This document shows positions 22,188 through 33,827 of a DNA stretch of 64,000 bases, piece by piece; position 1 is the stretch's first letter, and each line of letters starts with the position of its first letter. Origin of the DNA: Paramecium sonneborni (taxonomy: Eukaryota > Ciliophora > Oligohymenophorea > Peniculida > Parameciidae); the NCBI GenBank assembly GCA_905182985.1, contig CAJJDN010000028.1, forward strand, positions 455,754 to 519,753. The letters run 5' to 3'. The notes under the pieces were generated by a model, which worked only from the letters and a program-made list of their open reading frames with translations, was not told the DNA's origin and made no database searches. Made by a program: the position numbers and the translations under genes.

Positions 22188-24562
22188 ATGTTCAATAAAT
22201 TGTAGTTTTGGTCGATTCTTTGGATTTGGTATGCAATCAAAATTAGATGCCTTACTTAAATAAGATAATTTAACATTAGAAACAATTTTAAATGAAGATG
22301 ACATATTATAGGAACTAAAAATGTCAAGTTCAGGAAAATTTGCTGATTTGTAAAAATTTAAATAATATTTCAAGCATAATCTCTCACCCAGATGAATTTA
22401 AAAAAATGATTCATTACATAATTGATGATGTTTAACCAGAGGAAGAGGATAAACAAAAATACATAAAGTAATTTTGATTATTAGATAATTAGATTTTAAT
22501 TTATCATAAGTGAAGTATTTGGCTCTGAAAATGAGAAACTTATTAATTATTTATTAGACAAGCCAAATGAAAATAATTAAGAGGAAATATAAAATCCTCT
22601 TGAAGATTAATAAATTGAATCATAACCAACTCAAGAATAAGGAAATAAAAAATAAAATTATAATCCTTTAATTGATGAATTCCTAACTGTTTTACAAAAT
22701 GATACATTAATAGTCACCACAGCTGGTTATATCAATAAGATTATTGGAGCCATTATTCATCGAAGAGGATATGATGTATAAGTCTATTACATTTATAATA
22801 GTTTTGGGAGTATATAACATATAATTAAACTATAATTAAACTTCTATTTAAGCATGCTGAACTCAAACATATTTCTGAAATTATAGAAAAGCTACTAATT
22901 TTAGATACTAATCAAGAAGAAGAAAATGATAATAGGTAATTTATCAAGGAAAGATCTGAATTAATTATAAGAACATAAAAGTTCTTAACTAATAATTCCC
23001 ATTCTAATGTTATTGTTTCAAATATATGTGATATATTCATTGAACTTTACAAAAGAGTATTAATATCATTAGAAACTATGCCACATTTAAGAGAAATTAT
23101 ACTTAATATTCCTAAGCCATAATATTTAATGAATCTTGCTATTTAAACATAAAATACATCTGTTTATAATTTGTTGAACATTCAATATGAGTTTTATTCT
23201 AAAATTGAATAATTAGAAGATGGAAAGTATGCTGTTGACTTTTAATTCCTTTATTCAAGTTTAATTTCGCTTTTACCATAAGCTTTAATTCAATAAGATC
23301 TCTTTAAAGTTGCCTTTTAAACTTCGAATGGAGATTATTAATTTCCACTTGGTGATGCTAAACTATCATTAATATCTTTCATTATATAACTTTTTTAAAG
23401 ATAAGAAATTGTAGAAGAGATTAATTAATTTATTATTTTTTAAAATATCTTAGATTTAATAATAAAATATTCCTACAATAATTAATTATAAATCTTATTT
23501 GAAAAACTAGTAACTATTATTATACAAGGTAATAATTCTCATTTATAAAATGTCTTTTTTTAAGATTAAATTATTTTTAAATTCTTAATAAAATATAATG
23601 GAATAGAAGGAAGAAAATAAAAACCAGCTTATTAAGGAATATTAACTAAAATTACTAATTATTTGAATTCTAATATAAATCAATCAGATTAATTACAAAC
23701 TTCTATTAATTTAATAATGGAAGAATGGAAAATTTATATAGATGAATTAAGTGAAGTAAACTAAAAAGAATTAAATTGGATGTGTGGAGTCAATCCAAGA
23801 ATAAAGGAACCAATAAATATGGAATCATCAAGTCCTTTTATGCCTGATCCATTAATTCCATATTAAGGAATAAGAAAAATAGAAAGTAATGAAGAAAATT
23901 CAATTAATTAAGATAAAAATGATATCAATTAAGTTGAACAAGATGATAAATAAAATAATGATATATAATCTGATAAATAAGATGAATTACATTAACCTAA
24001 TGAATAAGAAGAATTACATTAACCTAATGAATAAGAAGAATTACATTTACCTAATGAATAAGAAGAATTACATTTACCTGATGAATAAGATGAATTACAT
24101 TAACCTGATAAATAAGATGAATTACATTAACCTAATGAATAAGAAGAATTACATTAACCTGATAGAAAAGATGAATTACATTAACCTAATGACACAGATG
24201 AATTACATTAAATTGATCATTTACCCCAATCTGTTGATATTCCAAATACTAATTAAAATGCTGAAAATCTTTAAGAAATTGTAGAAAATTAAGTAAATTA
24301 AACTACAGAAGTCATAACTTAAGAACTTAATTAATAGCAAGAAAAATTAAATCAAGAACCAGAACCTACAGAATTAATTGATTAAAATTAATAACCAAAT
24401 TAAAATTTGAGATAAAATGATTAAGAAAATTAATAAGATTTAGGTGAACCTGAGCCTTAGTAGCAAAACAAAAATTATTAATAAGAACCTTAGACAGAAC
24501 CTAATGTTGCCTAAAATGCTCTAGAATCTAATTCTTAATAATAATAATAAGATGAGATTTGA
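22188..24562 (+). CDS. SAPS-domain protein (PP6 regulatory subunit / Sit4-associated family)
   Basis: The family binds PP6/Sit4 catalytic subunits and directs them to substrates. The N-terminal signature is clear: GMQSKLDALLKQDNLTLETI then LNEDDILQELK, followed after a 25-nt intron (22350-22374) by ISHPDEFKKMIHYIIDD, and later LIDEFLTVLQNDTLIVTTAG and YINKIIGAIIHRRG, a pattern typical of SAPS repeats. The start is unsettled: ATG 22188 gives MFNKL, resembling the usual MFW start, but is out of frame with the domain unless a further junction exists; ATG 22231 (MQSKL) is in frame. More small introns occur near 22470 and 22770. The C-terminal fifth is Gln/Glu-rich and contains nine 9-aa repeats. 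Stop TGA 24560-24562. Confidence 0.85.
23972..24214 (+). repeat. Coding minisatellite, nine 27-bp units
   Basis: Nine in-frame copies of a 9-residue unit with consensus [ND]EQ[DE]ELHQP, near the C-terminus of the SAPS-type protein. Units differ at one to three positions. Copy number probably varies between strains. Most Gln codons are TAA. Confidence 0.95.
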
Positions 24563-24793
24563 AATAATATTATTATTAATATTATATTCTTTGTTATTTA
24601 TTATCTATGATCTTTTTAATATTACTTTAAAAAGTTCTATTAAAATAGAAAATATTATTATTTAGTTTATATAAAACTATTCATAAAATAATCATTCCTA
24701 AGGATTTTATAAAATAAATCCACAATATTAATAGAACATTAATACTGTGAGTATATATTATTATTACAATTAATACAATTTTTATAATTAATT

Positions 24794-25351
24794 ATGCTGT
24801 TCTTTAAACCTAAATATTCTGCATTTTTTAGTGAGATTATAACTAAAAAATAATTCAAGAAATGCTGTAGATATAATTAAGATGGAAAACCATTATCACC
24901 AATTCAAGTATAAGTATTATATGAAACGATGAAACCTATGATTGAAGGTATATTTATTTGAATTAATAATTTATTAGGATGGAAAGTAACTGATTTAAGG
25001 TTGTATAAATATTTCTATACTGAAGATTACTTATCTGGAATATAATTCATAAAAGATGTTTCGAAAATAGATGCACTTTCAACTAAAAATTGTCCAAGTG
25101 TACATTTAGTAGGAGGAGAGTTACTAACATTAGAATTGTAATAATTAAATATATGAAGATTTTCTCCTTCTTTGAATGGTCTTTCTTAAGTTGATTTTGA
25201 TTTAGCAATGAGAATAAATCAAATGAACTTTAATGAATATTTCCTAATTCCATTAGAAAGTCTAGAAAATTATAAAAAAGAAGTTTAAGCCTATAAATTG
25301 AAAAAACAAGCAGAATAAATATAATAAGAACTTGCATCAACTTAAAAGTGA
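24794..25351 (+). CDS. Pterin-4a-carbinolamine dehydratase family protein
   Basis: A 168-aa protein. Two introns, 24948-24977 (30 nt) and 25138-25158 (21 nt, ending AAG), give a length divisible by three. The domain shows GWKVTDLRLYKYFYTEDYLS, then ALSTKNCPSVHLVGGELLTL and LNGLSQVDFDLAMRI, matching the family pattern (W...L.R.F.F.DF, HP, GL...DF.LA..I). The first active-site His-His pair is not obvious: the segment usually containing HHP reads NCPSVH. The enzyme family dehydrates carbinolamine tetrahydrobiopterin and recycles pterin cofactors. The N-terminal 35 residues and a Lys/Gln-rich C-terminus are extensions. Because catalytic residues look changed, dehydratase activity is uncertain. 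Confidence 0.75.
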
Positions 25352-25390
25352 ACATATTATGTGATTATTATAATTGATATAATGAATGTC

Positions 25391-25525
25391 TCAAATATGT
25401 TAAACTTTGGCAACTCTATAATAGAGTCTATATTCTGGAACTGTAAATCTTGTTGTAGCAAAAACAAATGCACCAATAATTCCTAAATATGTTGCTTAAG
25501 CAAACCAAGTGTTATGAATTTTCAT
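25391..25525 (-). CDS. 44-aa single-pass membrane microprotein
   Basis: Intronless: ATG complement of 25523-25525 to TGA complement of 25391-25393. Sequence begins MKIHNTWFAQATYLGIIGAF and continues with a hydrophobic helix, then TTRFTVPEYRLYYR. It has one likely membrane helix flanked by a basic side. Size and shape recall small accessory subunits of mitochondrial respiratory complexes, but I cannot name one. It lies 39 bases from the stop of the dehydratase gene and 37 bases below the stop of the PIP5K gene, which leaves little room for chance. Confidence 0.55.
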
Positions 25526-25562
25526 TTATATTATTTTAAATAATATCTAATTTTAATTTATA

Positions 25563-27788
25563 TCACTTTAATGAATGCAAAATAAATTTAATAAATCTAT
25601 CAGCATAACTTTCAGGAGGAATGCACGAAACATCTTTACTAACAAATGTACTTTTCACTTTATGTTCCAATTATTTTTTATTGTTATATTCAGTAAAAAT
25701 ATCTATAATACCAAAATAATATAATTTATTTTAATCCCTAGTTATACATCCTCCATTCCATCTTTCATAAAATCGACATTGCAATTAAACATCTTCATTA
25801 CTAAATTTATAATTATCTATTATTCCTATTAAAAAACTATAATCAATGATTTTATTTTATTTAAAGAAATTCACATCTTTTATTAATTAAGTTTTAAATA
25901 TTTCTAAAGTTTTTTAATCAAATTATATTGATTGTTTATCTTCTAACCAATCTAGATCTTTTAATGGAATATTATGATCAAGTGATTATTAACCTTTGAT
26001 CCTTGAAGTTCTCTAATATAGAGAACCTTTTAAATCATATCTAAAATTTATATCCTCATTAGTATAAAATATATTTAACATTACAACAAAGTATATTTTT
26101 TAATATTTTGTTTTACTTTTATTAACTTTAATTTAATAAAGTCCAAAAATCTTAATAATCATTGAATGATAATTATCTAATAAATGTTAATAGTAATTTT
26201 TAATTAGACTTTTAAAGAAGATAAATTCATCTTTTTAGATAGTTTTTAACATATATTTGTCATCAAAAGAATAATAAAAAAAACTACCACTTTTACCACT
26301 TGAAACTTTTTCTGTTAATGATGCTAAATTACCAAAGATTAAATCTCCTAATAATTATTCAGGTCCTATTGATCTTAAAAAATCATCATTAGATATTCCA
26401 TACATTTTTCTTATTCTTTCAAAAATTAAAGGAGAATATTCATAAAATTAACACGATTTCTTCCAATCAAATTCCCTTAATAATAAAATATCATACTTAA
26501 GTTCTTTTTGGAATAATTTCAAACTAGTTTTTTACTTCAAAATGAGCTGCTGTAATTAAAATATCATCAGTTAAAGGATGTAATGATTTTATAGCTTTTC
26601 TTATTCCAAGCATCATATTTAAAACCAAATTCCAATTCTCATGTCCAAAATAAATAGATAAATTTTTTCGAACATTTTCTTATGGTTATTATATCTCATC
26701 AATAGTTTAATTTATAGATATTGGAGAAGGTGATCGAGATTATTTTTTAAACTATTTTATAACACTTTATTCTGGAATTTTAGGTACAATTTATTAGCTA
26801 TTCAATTTTTTAATGTCTTCAGTTAATTTTAATAAATTTCTTAATCTATTCATAATATTATTTTAGAATCTATCATTATTAATAGTTGAAGTCATATTCT
26901 ATTATTTATAATATGGTTCTTCATTTTATTCAGGATCATCATCTCCATACAATTTCTAAACTTAACCATCATTAAATATTGGACCATGTGTTTTTTATGA
27001 TTTATCCTCAAAATAAAATGAAGCTAAAAAATTGATTTATTTTTATTATTATTCCTTATCCTTTTCTTATTTAATTAATTCACTACATCCCTCTAATTCT
27101 TATTGTAATATTTTTAATTGACTATTCAATATATCTTATGGACTTTATTCATCTAATTAACGATTTATTAATGTCATTCTTTTTTTTCTTGATTTATTTT
27201 TAGTTACATTCTCCCATTCTTCTTTTATTTTATTTGTGCTCATATCTTCATTGTTTAAAAATTCGTACCATCCAATCAATTCTACTCCTTCTTAATAAAC
27301 TACTCTAAATTCTTCAAATTATACTATTCCATCATCATCATTATCAAATATTCTAAATATTTCAGATACTAATTCTTTTTTAGGCATTGACTTTGAACCT
27401 GTAATTGAATTCCATAAGTAACAAATCTCAAATATCATTTTCTCCATATCTTCTATTTCTAAAATACTCTTATTATCTATCTATTTAGCTTTCTCAAATT
27501 ACTTGATAACATTCCAAAACTCCATAAAGCTTTATCAATTGTAGAACCATTTAAAAGCATACTCAAATATTTAACAAAATCTTCAAACATTATTACTCCA
27601 TCTTTATTTCCATCAATTTAATTAAATATTCTTTCTGCTAAAAATTGTTCTATTCCCAATATTCCCAAAGAATCTCTAAATTATTATTTTGTCATCATTC
27701 CTCTCTCACAAAGTCTATCAAAACGATTTTTCAACATAATTATTTCTTCTTGAGTAAATGAATACTATTTTGCTAAACTTGGAAGCAT
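25563..27788 (-). CDS. Phosphatidylinositol 4-phosphate 5-kinase with N-terminal EF-hands
   Basis: About 730 aa. The N-terminal 200 residues carry EF-hand type calcium loops: DGNKDGVIMFEDF and DNDDDGIVQFEEF, in a neuronal-calcium-sensor-like arrangement. A Gln-rich linker follows, then the lipid kinase core: ENWNLVLNMMLGIRKAI, FYYSFDDKYMLKTI, FRYDLKGSL, PLKDLDW, IDYSFLIGI and FGIIDIFTEYNNKKQLEHK. These are the PIPK landmarks (DLKGS, DYS, IID). The product is PI(4,5)P2. EF-hand fusions to PIP5K are known from apicomplexan and ciliate genomes. Starts MLPSLAKQYSFTQEEII; stop TGA 25563-25565. Some internal introns are unplaced. Confidence 0.9.
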
Positions 27789-27842
27789 TATTTATTTAAA
27801 TAATAACAATAATAATAAATAGATAAATAAATAAAAAATAAA

Positions 27843-28019
27843 TCAAATTTTATTTCTTAAACCTTATTTCCTAGCTAATTTTATTCTTCTATTCTATCTT
27901 GGTAATCTTCTTCTTCCTGCATTTGGTTAAATTACTTAAGCAGTCTCTACAGTCTCTTTTATTGTTCTAGTTACTCTTGGTCCAAATTTCTTTTATAATT
28001 TCTTATTTATTCTCATCAT
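27843..28019 (-). CDS. 58-aa Arg/Lys-rich protein
   Basis: Intronless frame from a double ATG (28014-28019 complement) to TGA 27843-27845. It begins MMRINKKLQKKFGPRVTRTI and ends GRRRLPRQNRRIKLARKQGL plus RNKI. Very basic, no membrane segment. It could be a mitochondrial ribosomal or nucleic-acid-binding protein; I do not recognise it. Its 3' end lies 54 bases from the start of the PIP5K gene. Confidence 0.5.
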
Positions 28020-29113
28020 CTTTATTTAATCAATGCTCTTATTGTTTATTTATACTCTTTTACTTTATACTTTCATCTAATCAAAATTAATTATGAATTT
28101 TTCATATAAAATATACTTTTAAATCCAAAAAATTTCAAATTCTGATGTAGTTTGATCATTTGATTAAACTACATTAGAATATATTAATCAGAATAATATC
28201 AAATTTTATTTTTAACTTAATTTATTGAAAAAAAATTATATTTTAATATTTCTGATATATTTCTATTGGTATATTATATAAATTATATAATATTTTTTTA
28301 TTATTTATAATTAATTTATATAAATAATTATTAATATAGATGTAGATTTTATTTTATTCATCATTCTGTTTTAAAATGCCTTTTTCTTTTACTTAATTTT
28401 TTTTTTATTTAATATATTTTTTCTATTTCCATTTATTATTAAAGTATATCTTTAATTTTAGTTTTCACCTAATTTCGGTTTTACATCAACATACATATTT
28501 TCTGCAAATTTTATTACCAAATGTAGAAATGGATTTCAATCTTATTAAAATGTTCAAATTGTATTAAAAATAAGATCTTTAAATATCGCTAAATTTTGAT
28601 CATATTCTTTAAGCAATTTTGATTGTTATTGATCGATCAGTAGAAAATAGTTTTCCTTTTATTCATTTGAAATTTAAGTTTGAAATATTTTATTAGTTTA
28701 TTTTCTGATTAAGAGAAAATTTTCTCTGCTAATTTTCTCTCGTTATATTTTTAAACATCAAATTTAATATTTAAATGTTTCATATATATCTTTTCATAAA
28801 CTTTTAATTAAGTCATCATATATAATTAAACCTAATAATAGATGCTTTAATAAGTGCAATATTATGTATATATTTAGTGGCAGAAGAATATAATTAGAAA
28901 ATTTAAAGATTTTTTTTAGTATTTTTTTTCAAAATGAATATAAAGAACTTAAAATTAAAGTATAATAAAATTACAATAAGTCATTAATTTGACTGAAGAA
29001 ATCTTGAAATTTATTATTTATTTATAATTGAATCAATATAGATTTAAAATTAGATATTGATATTCACAATAAGATGATTAACATTATAATTTTTATTCAA
29101 TATCATTATCATT
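28020..29113. other. Gene-poor AT-rich interval
   Basis: About 1.1 kb without a supportable gene. It contains an imperfect inverted repeat: 28139-28153 pairs with 28166-28180 at 14 of 15 positions around a 12-nt loop. A minus-strand frame at about 28600-28780 has no recognisable content. Confidence 0.45.
28139..28180. repeat. Imperfect inverted repeat, 15-bp arms
   Basis: ATTCTGATGTAGTTT and AAACTACATTAGAAT form a hairpin with one mismatch and a 12-nt loop. It lies upstream of the Arg-rich minus-strand gene. Function unknown. Confidence 0.8.
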
Positions 29114-30503
29114 TCAATTTTTTTAAATTATTATTATTATTGTTCAAATTACTCTTTGATTAATATAACTATTGTCTATCATTTTAATCATTTAATTCAG
29201 TTATCCAAGGTACTATATCCTCTTCATCTAAGGCATTCTCTTATTATTTATTTAGATGTTCCTTCATATCATCATCATTTTATTCTTCTAACAAAGGAGA
29301 TTTAATTTACTATTAATTAACTCTTATTTAATCCATTTCAAACTTTTTATATTTCTTTTCAAATAATTATTAATCAATAAAAGCTTAATCTACCTATTTT
29401 GTAACATCCTATTCATAGTTATTAATCAATTATTCAATTTTTCTCTTAATTTTTTGTTCCAAAGAATCATATTTAATCTAAGAATTATATTATTATAGTA
29501 CCTTTATATAATTTTTTACTTTTACTATTTCATCATATAAATTACTCAATAAACTTATTTAAACATCCTACTTAACGCCAAATCTTGATAATAATATAAA
29601 ATAACATTCTTAAATCAATTAATAATTAATACTTGCTTCCTTATCATATTTAGCTTAATAAACACCGAATTCTCCTTTATATTTAAAACTCAAAGGTGGT
29701 TCTTAAGGTTTTGCTTTAGGATCATCAGGATCTTGAACTTTCTTCAAAATTTCTTTTTCTAATTTATTTCTTTCAGATGACCATGTCCTATCTATAGGGA
29801 ATCCTCTCCTAATAAACATGAAGAAAAATTGTCTATTGTAATCATACATCATGAAACACCTAAATATCCTGACCAATATTTCTGAACTGAAATCTTTCGT
29901 TGTATTAAATCCATGTTTTAAGGTCTTAAATCATAAAATTACATTTACTGCTTAACTTTAGAAAATGTTTTAATTTGAACTAAAAAGATTACCAGAATTT
30001 GAATTAAATATTACTTAATCTTAATCAATTACTTAGTCTTAAATAATCTTGGTTTCTTTTTATAATAGATTTTCACAATCTTTGATTAAATATTCAATTG
30101 CTTTCTATTTTTAATTTTGAATTCCTTCCACCGATATCTAATTTAGAATTAATGATGTACTTCATTATAATTTGGCATTTCTTATATATGTTTAGAGATT
30201 TTATTTAAAATCTTCTTTTATTATTCTTCACCCAATTCAGGATTAGAAAGTAAAGTAAAATAGTATTCTTTAATATTATATATTTAAATTACTTTTAGAA
30301 GGATCATATTAACAGATGAAACATCCTAAAGTTGATCTAAACATAAAAAATAAAGGTGGTTCGACTTTGATTTCATTAAGTTTTGGATTTAATTCTAGGA
30401 ATATTGAATTTAGTTTTGTAGTAAGGAATAACTTATCACCAGAAACTAAATAAAACTAATCCTTTTAACAATCGTATAATGTAAAGCATCTAATAAGTGA
30501 CAT
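29114..30503 (-). CDS. Hypothetical protein, about 450 aa
   Basis: Starts MSLIRCFTLYDCQKDQFYLV, stop TGA complement of 29114-29116. Recognisable coding stretches include KLNEIKVEPPLFFMFRSTLG, SSEILVRIFRCFMMYDYNRQ, IRRGFPIDRTWSSERNKLEK and a C-terminal part with PLSFKYKGEFGVYQAKYDKE. The tail (LDEEDIVPWITELN, then poly-Asn) is acidic and low-complexity. At least two small introns are required but I could not fix their ends. I recognise no domain. The strong bias for charged, non-repetitive sequence and its single long orientation support a real gene. Confidence 0.55.
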
Positions 30504-30773
30504 ATTAAGGATGATAAAAAATAATTAGATTATATAATTAAATATAATATTTGTTATTTGAAAGCGAGGCTAGTATCAAATACTGGTTATATAATATACA
30601 AATGATTAATGAAGATAATTTATTGATCAATAAATTATATAAATAAATTATAGCTTAATTATGTATTACATAGTAATAATTTGGTAAATTGTTGTCTGAT
30701 ATTTTTCTTTTTTCATTCATTTAACTTAAAAGAAGTATTATTATTGAGGATTATTTAAATATAAATAAAATTA

Positions 30774-31928
30774 TCATATTATTTTAAGATTTCTTAACCT
30801 TTCTTTGAAATTACTATTAATGGTAAATAATTTAACTGAATTTTAGAATTTTACTGCTTAATTAAAGACATTCAACTTCTAAAAATCTAAATATTATGTA
30901 GGTTTATGAAAAGCAGATAATATAAACTAATTCCATTAATTTACAGGAATACGTTTGCTTAGAATTTCTTTATATAAAATACAAATAGGAACTTTTTGAG
31001 CAGGATCATTATTAGATAATTATGCTTTAAAATTCAAGCATTTTGAATAAAATAGCCTCTAGTGATTACTAGGATTTTCATTATCAGTAATTCCATCAGG
31101 TTCTTCTTTACAATATGAACTAGACATTTTAGTTAAAATTTCTGATTTTATTTCACAATCAGATTGTTTTTAATTTTAACCAGAGAATTTTGTTATTTAT
31201 GTTTTTCTAAATATTTCAGGTGATCTTAAACAGTTATCTCTAGTTGAATACAAATAACCATGAGATTATTATGGTTATTCTTTCACTTCCTAATTTTTAA
31301 AGAGTTTAAATGATTATTAATCGAATTCATCAATGTTCTTTTTTTATTTAATGTTTACCAATTAATGCTTTTCTTTTAAAAGAGATTTCAAATTCTATTA
31401 CTTAACTAATGCTAAAGAATGCAATCTTTCTAAAAATAATTGAACTAGTAGCTCTCCTTTATAAGACTCAGTTAACATTTTAATTTCTTCTGAAATATCT
31501 TATAGTTTTCTGAATTCTTTGTCATCAAGGTTTTGCAATTTTAGAAGTTAGGTGGAAAGCTCTTCTGCTCTCATTAGATATTTTTTATTGTTTGTATTAG
31601 TCTCTGTTTTAGATTAGATTATTATTGATTATCTTATTTTTTTGAGCTTAATTTCTGTTTCCTCAATAGATGTTAAATCTTTGATTTAAGAACTTTGAGT
31701 ATATGAATTAGCTTGACATATTAATGTATGTTTATCAACATCAGCTGCTGGAATAAAGGAATCACAATTTATACAAGGAATCGAAAAGTTTATGAAAGTA
31801 TTGTTTTTATTTATGTATTCACTTTTAGAACTCTTATGAGATAATAGATAGGATTAAGTTTATTTGTTTTTCATTATATTATTTAATGATTTATCATTAC
31901 TTTTAATGATTTTTATTTTGATATTCAT
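30774..31928 (-). CDS. Protein with a CxxC...HxxxxC zinc-binding motif, 384 aa
   Basis: Intronless frame divisible by three. Near the N-terminus IPCINCDSFIPAADVDKHTL followed by IC gives a Cys-x2-Cys-x12-His-x4-Cys site, similar to the C2HC zinc fingers used for protein or RNA contacts. The rest is helical and coiled (MRAEELSTQLLKLQNLDDKE), Ser/Gln-rich in the middle, and ends with YKEILSKRIPVNQWNQFILS and a basic tail. The family is not recognised beyond the zinc site. It is the 3' neighbour of the MORN/pseudokinase gene, with 97 bases between them. Confidence 0.6.
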
Positions 31929-32025
31929 TTTTAAAATAAAATCTAATTAAATTGGATAAAAAACAATAATAAAATTTTGAATATTTGATTATTTAGTTCA
32001 TAATATTATTAATTACAATCGTCTA

Positions 32026-33746
32026 TCAACCAATATATATATCATGCTACCATGTTCCAATAATTTAATTTTTGTTCTGATATTCAAATTATCCTTTACC
32101 ATGTGCTTAATCACAAGAAAAATTTCCCATAAATTTAGATCCATCAGAAAAGTATAGAACTCCAATTCCATGTTTTTAACCTTATTTCATTTATCCTTTA
32201 TACTGAACCCAATCTTTTCTTGCCAAATTTTAATGAATTTACTAATTCTCTTCTTATGGTTAATTATATAAAATAACATCTCCTTCAGGAATGTCAAAAA
32301 CCCACATTCCTTCAGTAACTTTTTAATTATCAGAGCTATAATAAATTCCAACACCATGTCTTCTTCTATTACATATCTAACCTATATAATAAAATCCATT
32401 TGAATAATGTAATTTTCCTTATGAGACTATCATAGCATTATCGAAAGTAATTTTATTTTCACTTTTTTATTCTTTTATAGATGCTTAGCTAATATCATTT
32501 TATTTAGTTTTTTATGATTCATTTCTCTAATGTTACGTAATTTATTATGATTTTTAATTTAAATTTTATGTAGAAACAGGAATTGATTCTTATGCTGATT
32601 TTGCTTGATAAATATTCTCATTTAGAATTTGGTTATTAAAATTAGAAGGTTTATCAATAGGAGCAATAAAAAAATCATGTACTTAATATTTTTCTAATAA
32701 ACGATTCTTTTATAGATCTTAGAATAATTTACTGACCAAATCATTTAATTCTATAAAATCTGGTCTATTATTTTCATCTATAGTTAACATTAATTCTATT
32801 AAATGTAATAGATTTTCATCGAAATTCGTTACAATTAGATCATCTTAAGCTTTTCTTAAAGCAAAATCATCTACTATCCATTTTTTCCAATCATAGATTT
32901 CAGGTTATTTCCCTTATATTAAGTAAATTAAAATAAGAGCAAAATTGAATACATCTGATTTATATCTATTATGTTTAAGATACTATAAATAATGAAAAAA
33001 ATTATTTACTTTATCTTTTTTTGGAATGGCTTCTATTTGAGCTGGTGATAAAAAGGCTGTTTTTTTTAATTCATTTAAAGCTAAAAGGATTTAGATGAAA
33101 TTTAAATACTTTATTTATCATCAAAAAGTTAAATGAATTCCTAAAATAAATTAGATCGAATTGGTTTTTAGTACCTGTCAACTAACTTATAAATTTCAAT
33201 ATTAAATGGTGTTTTAACAGTTACAATATCATCAATATCAAATCCAGATGGATAAATTTTATTTTATTATTGAAATGCAAGACCTGAGACTACACAATCC
33301 ATTAAAAACAAAATTTCATTTTATGAAAATGGTTATTTCATAATGACTTTTTTATGTCTTGTTAATGGTTGAATAGGTTTATCTATTAGTAATATAATAT
33401 CAGTATAAGGAATAAATATTTTGATTGATTCAACAATAGAAACATTATGAATCGATAATAAATTAGGATGATTATGTAACTCATATTTTGTTATCCATTT
33501 CTTAGCTAAATTCTTCATTTTATTAGATGCATCTCCCATTTTGGAATAAATTAAATCATAATGAGAAATACTATGATGTTAGACGCTAAAAAAAGAATTA
33601 ATCAATAATTACATTTCTACTTATTTCAAAGTTTGAAATATTTTAAGTTCATCAATATAAGGCATAGGAACTTGAAATTTGGTCATAATTTCTCTCATTC
33701 TCAAATCCTATTGGATATCTATAGTAGTGCCTTAACAAGAGCCCAT
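32026..33746 (-). CDS. Pseudokinase-like domain fused to C-terminal MORN repeats
   Basis: Starts MGSCQGTTIDIQQDLRMREI. Residues about 75-330 follow a protein-kinase plan: KKWITKYELHNHPNLLSIHN (the HPNL helix region), LMDCVVSGLAF before the catalytic loop, then YKSDVFNFALILIYLIQGK as in the kinase F-helix (SDV.S.G..L). The catalytic loop HRD.K..N is replaced by YPSGFDIDD and DFG by VDR, so catalysis is unlikely. The C-terminal part carries MORN repeats (YKGQMKQGQKHGIGVLYFSD and MGNFSCDQAHGKGQFEYQ), which bind lipids or dimerise. The stop TGA is 32026-32028. It is divergent from the REJ-like gene at 33828, with 81 bases between starts. Confidence 0.75.
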
Positions 33747-33827
33747 ATAATTAAGATTAATAAAATAAACGAATACAATTCTAATCTAAACCAATTATAT
33801 GGTTAATAAAAAAATTATCGAATAGAA

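Noticed and set aside
23889..24284. Standard-code frame encoding Met/Asn/Lys/Ile repeats
   Set aside because: It is the shifted reading of the SAPS minisatellite, whose true frame gives the acidic ELHQP repeat.
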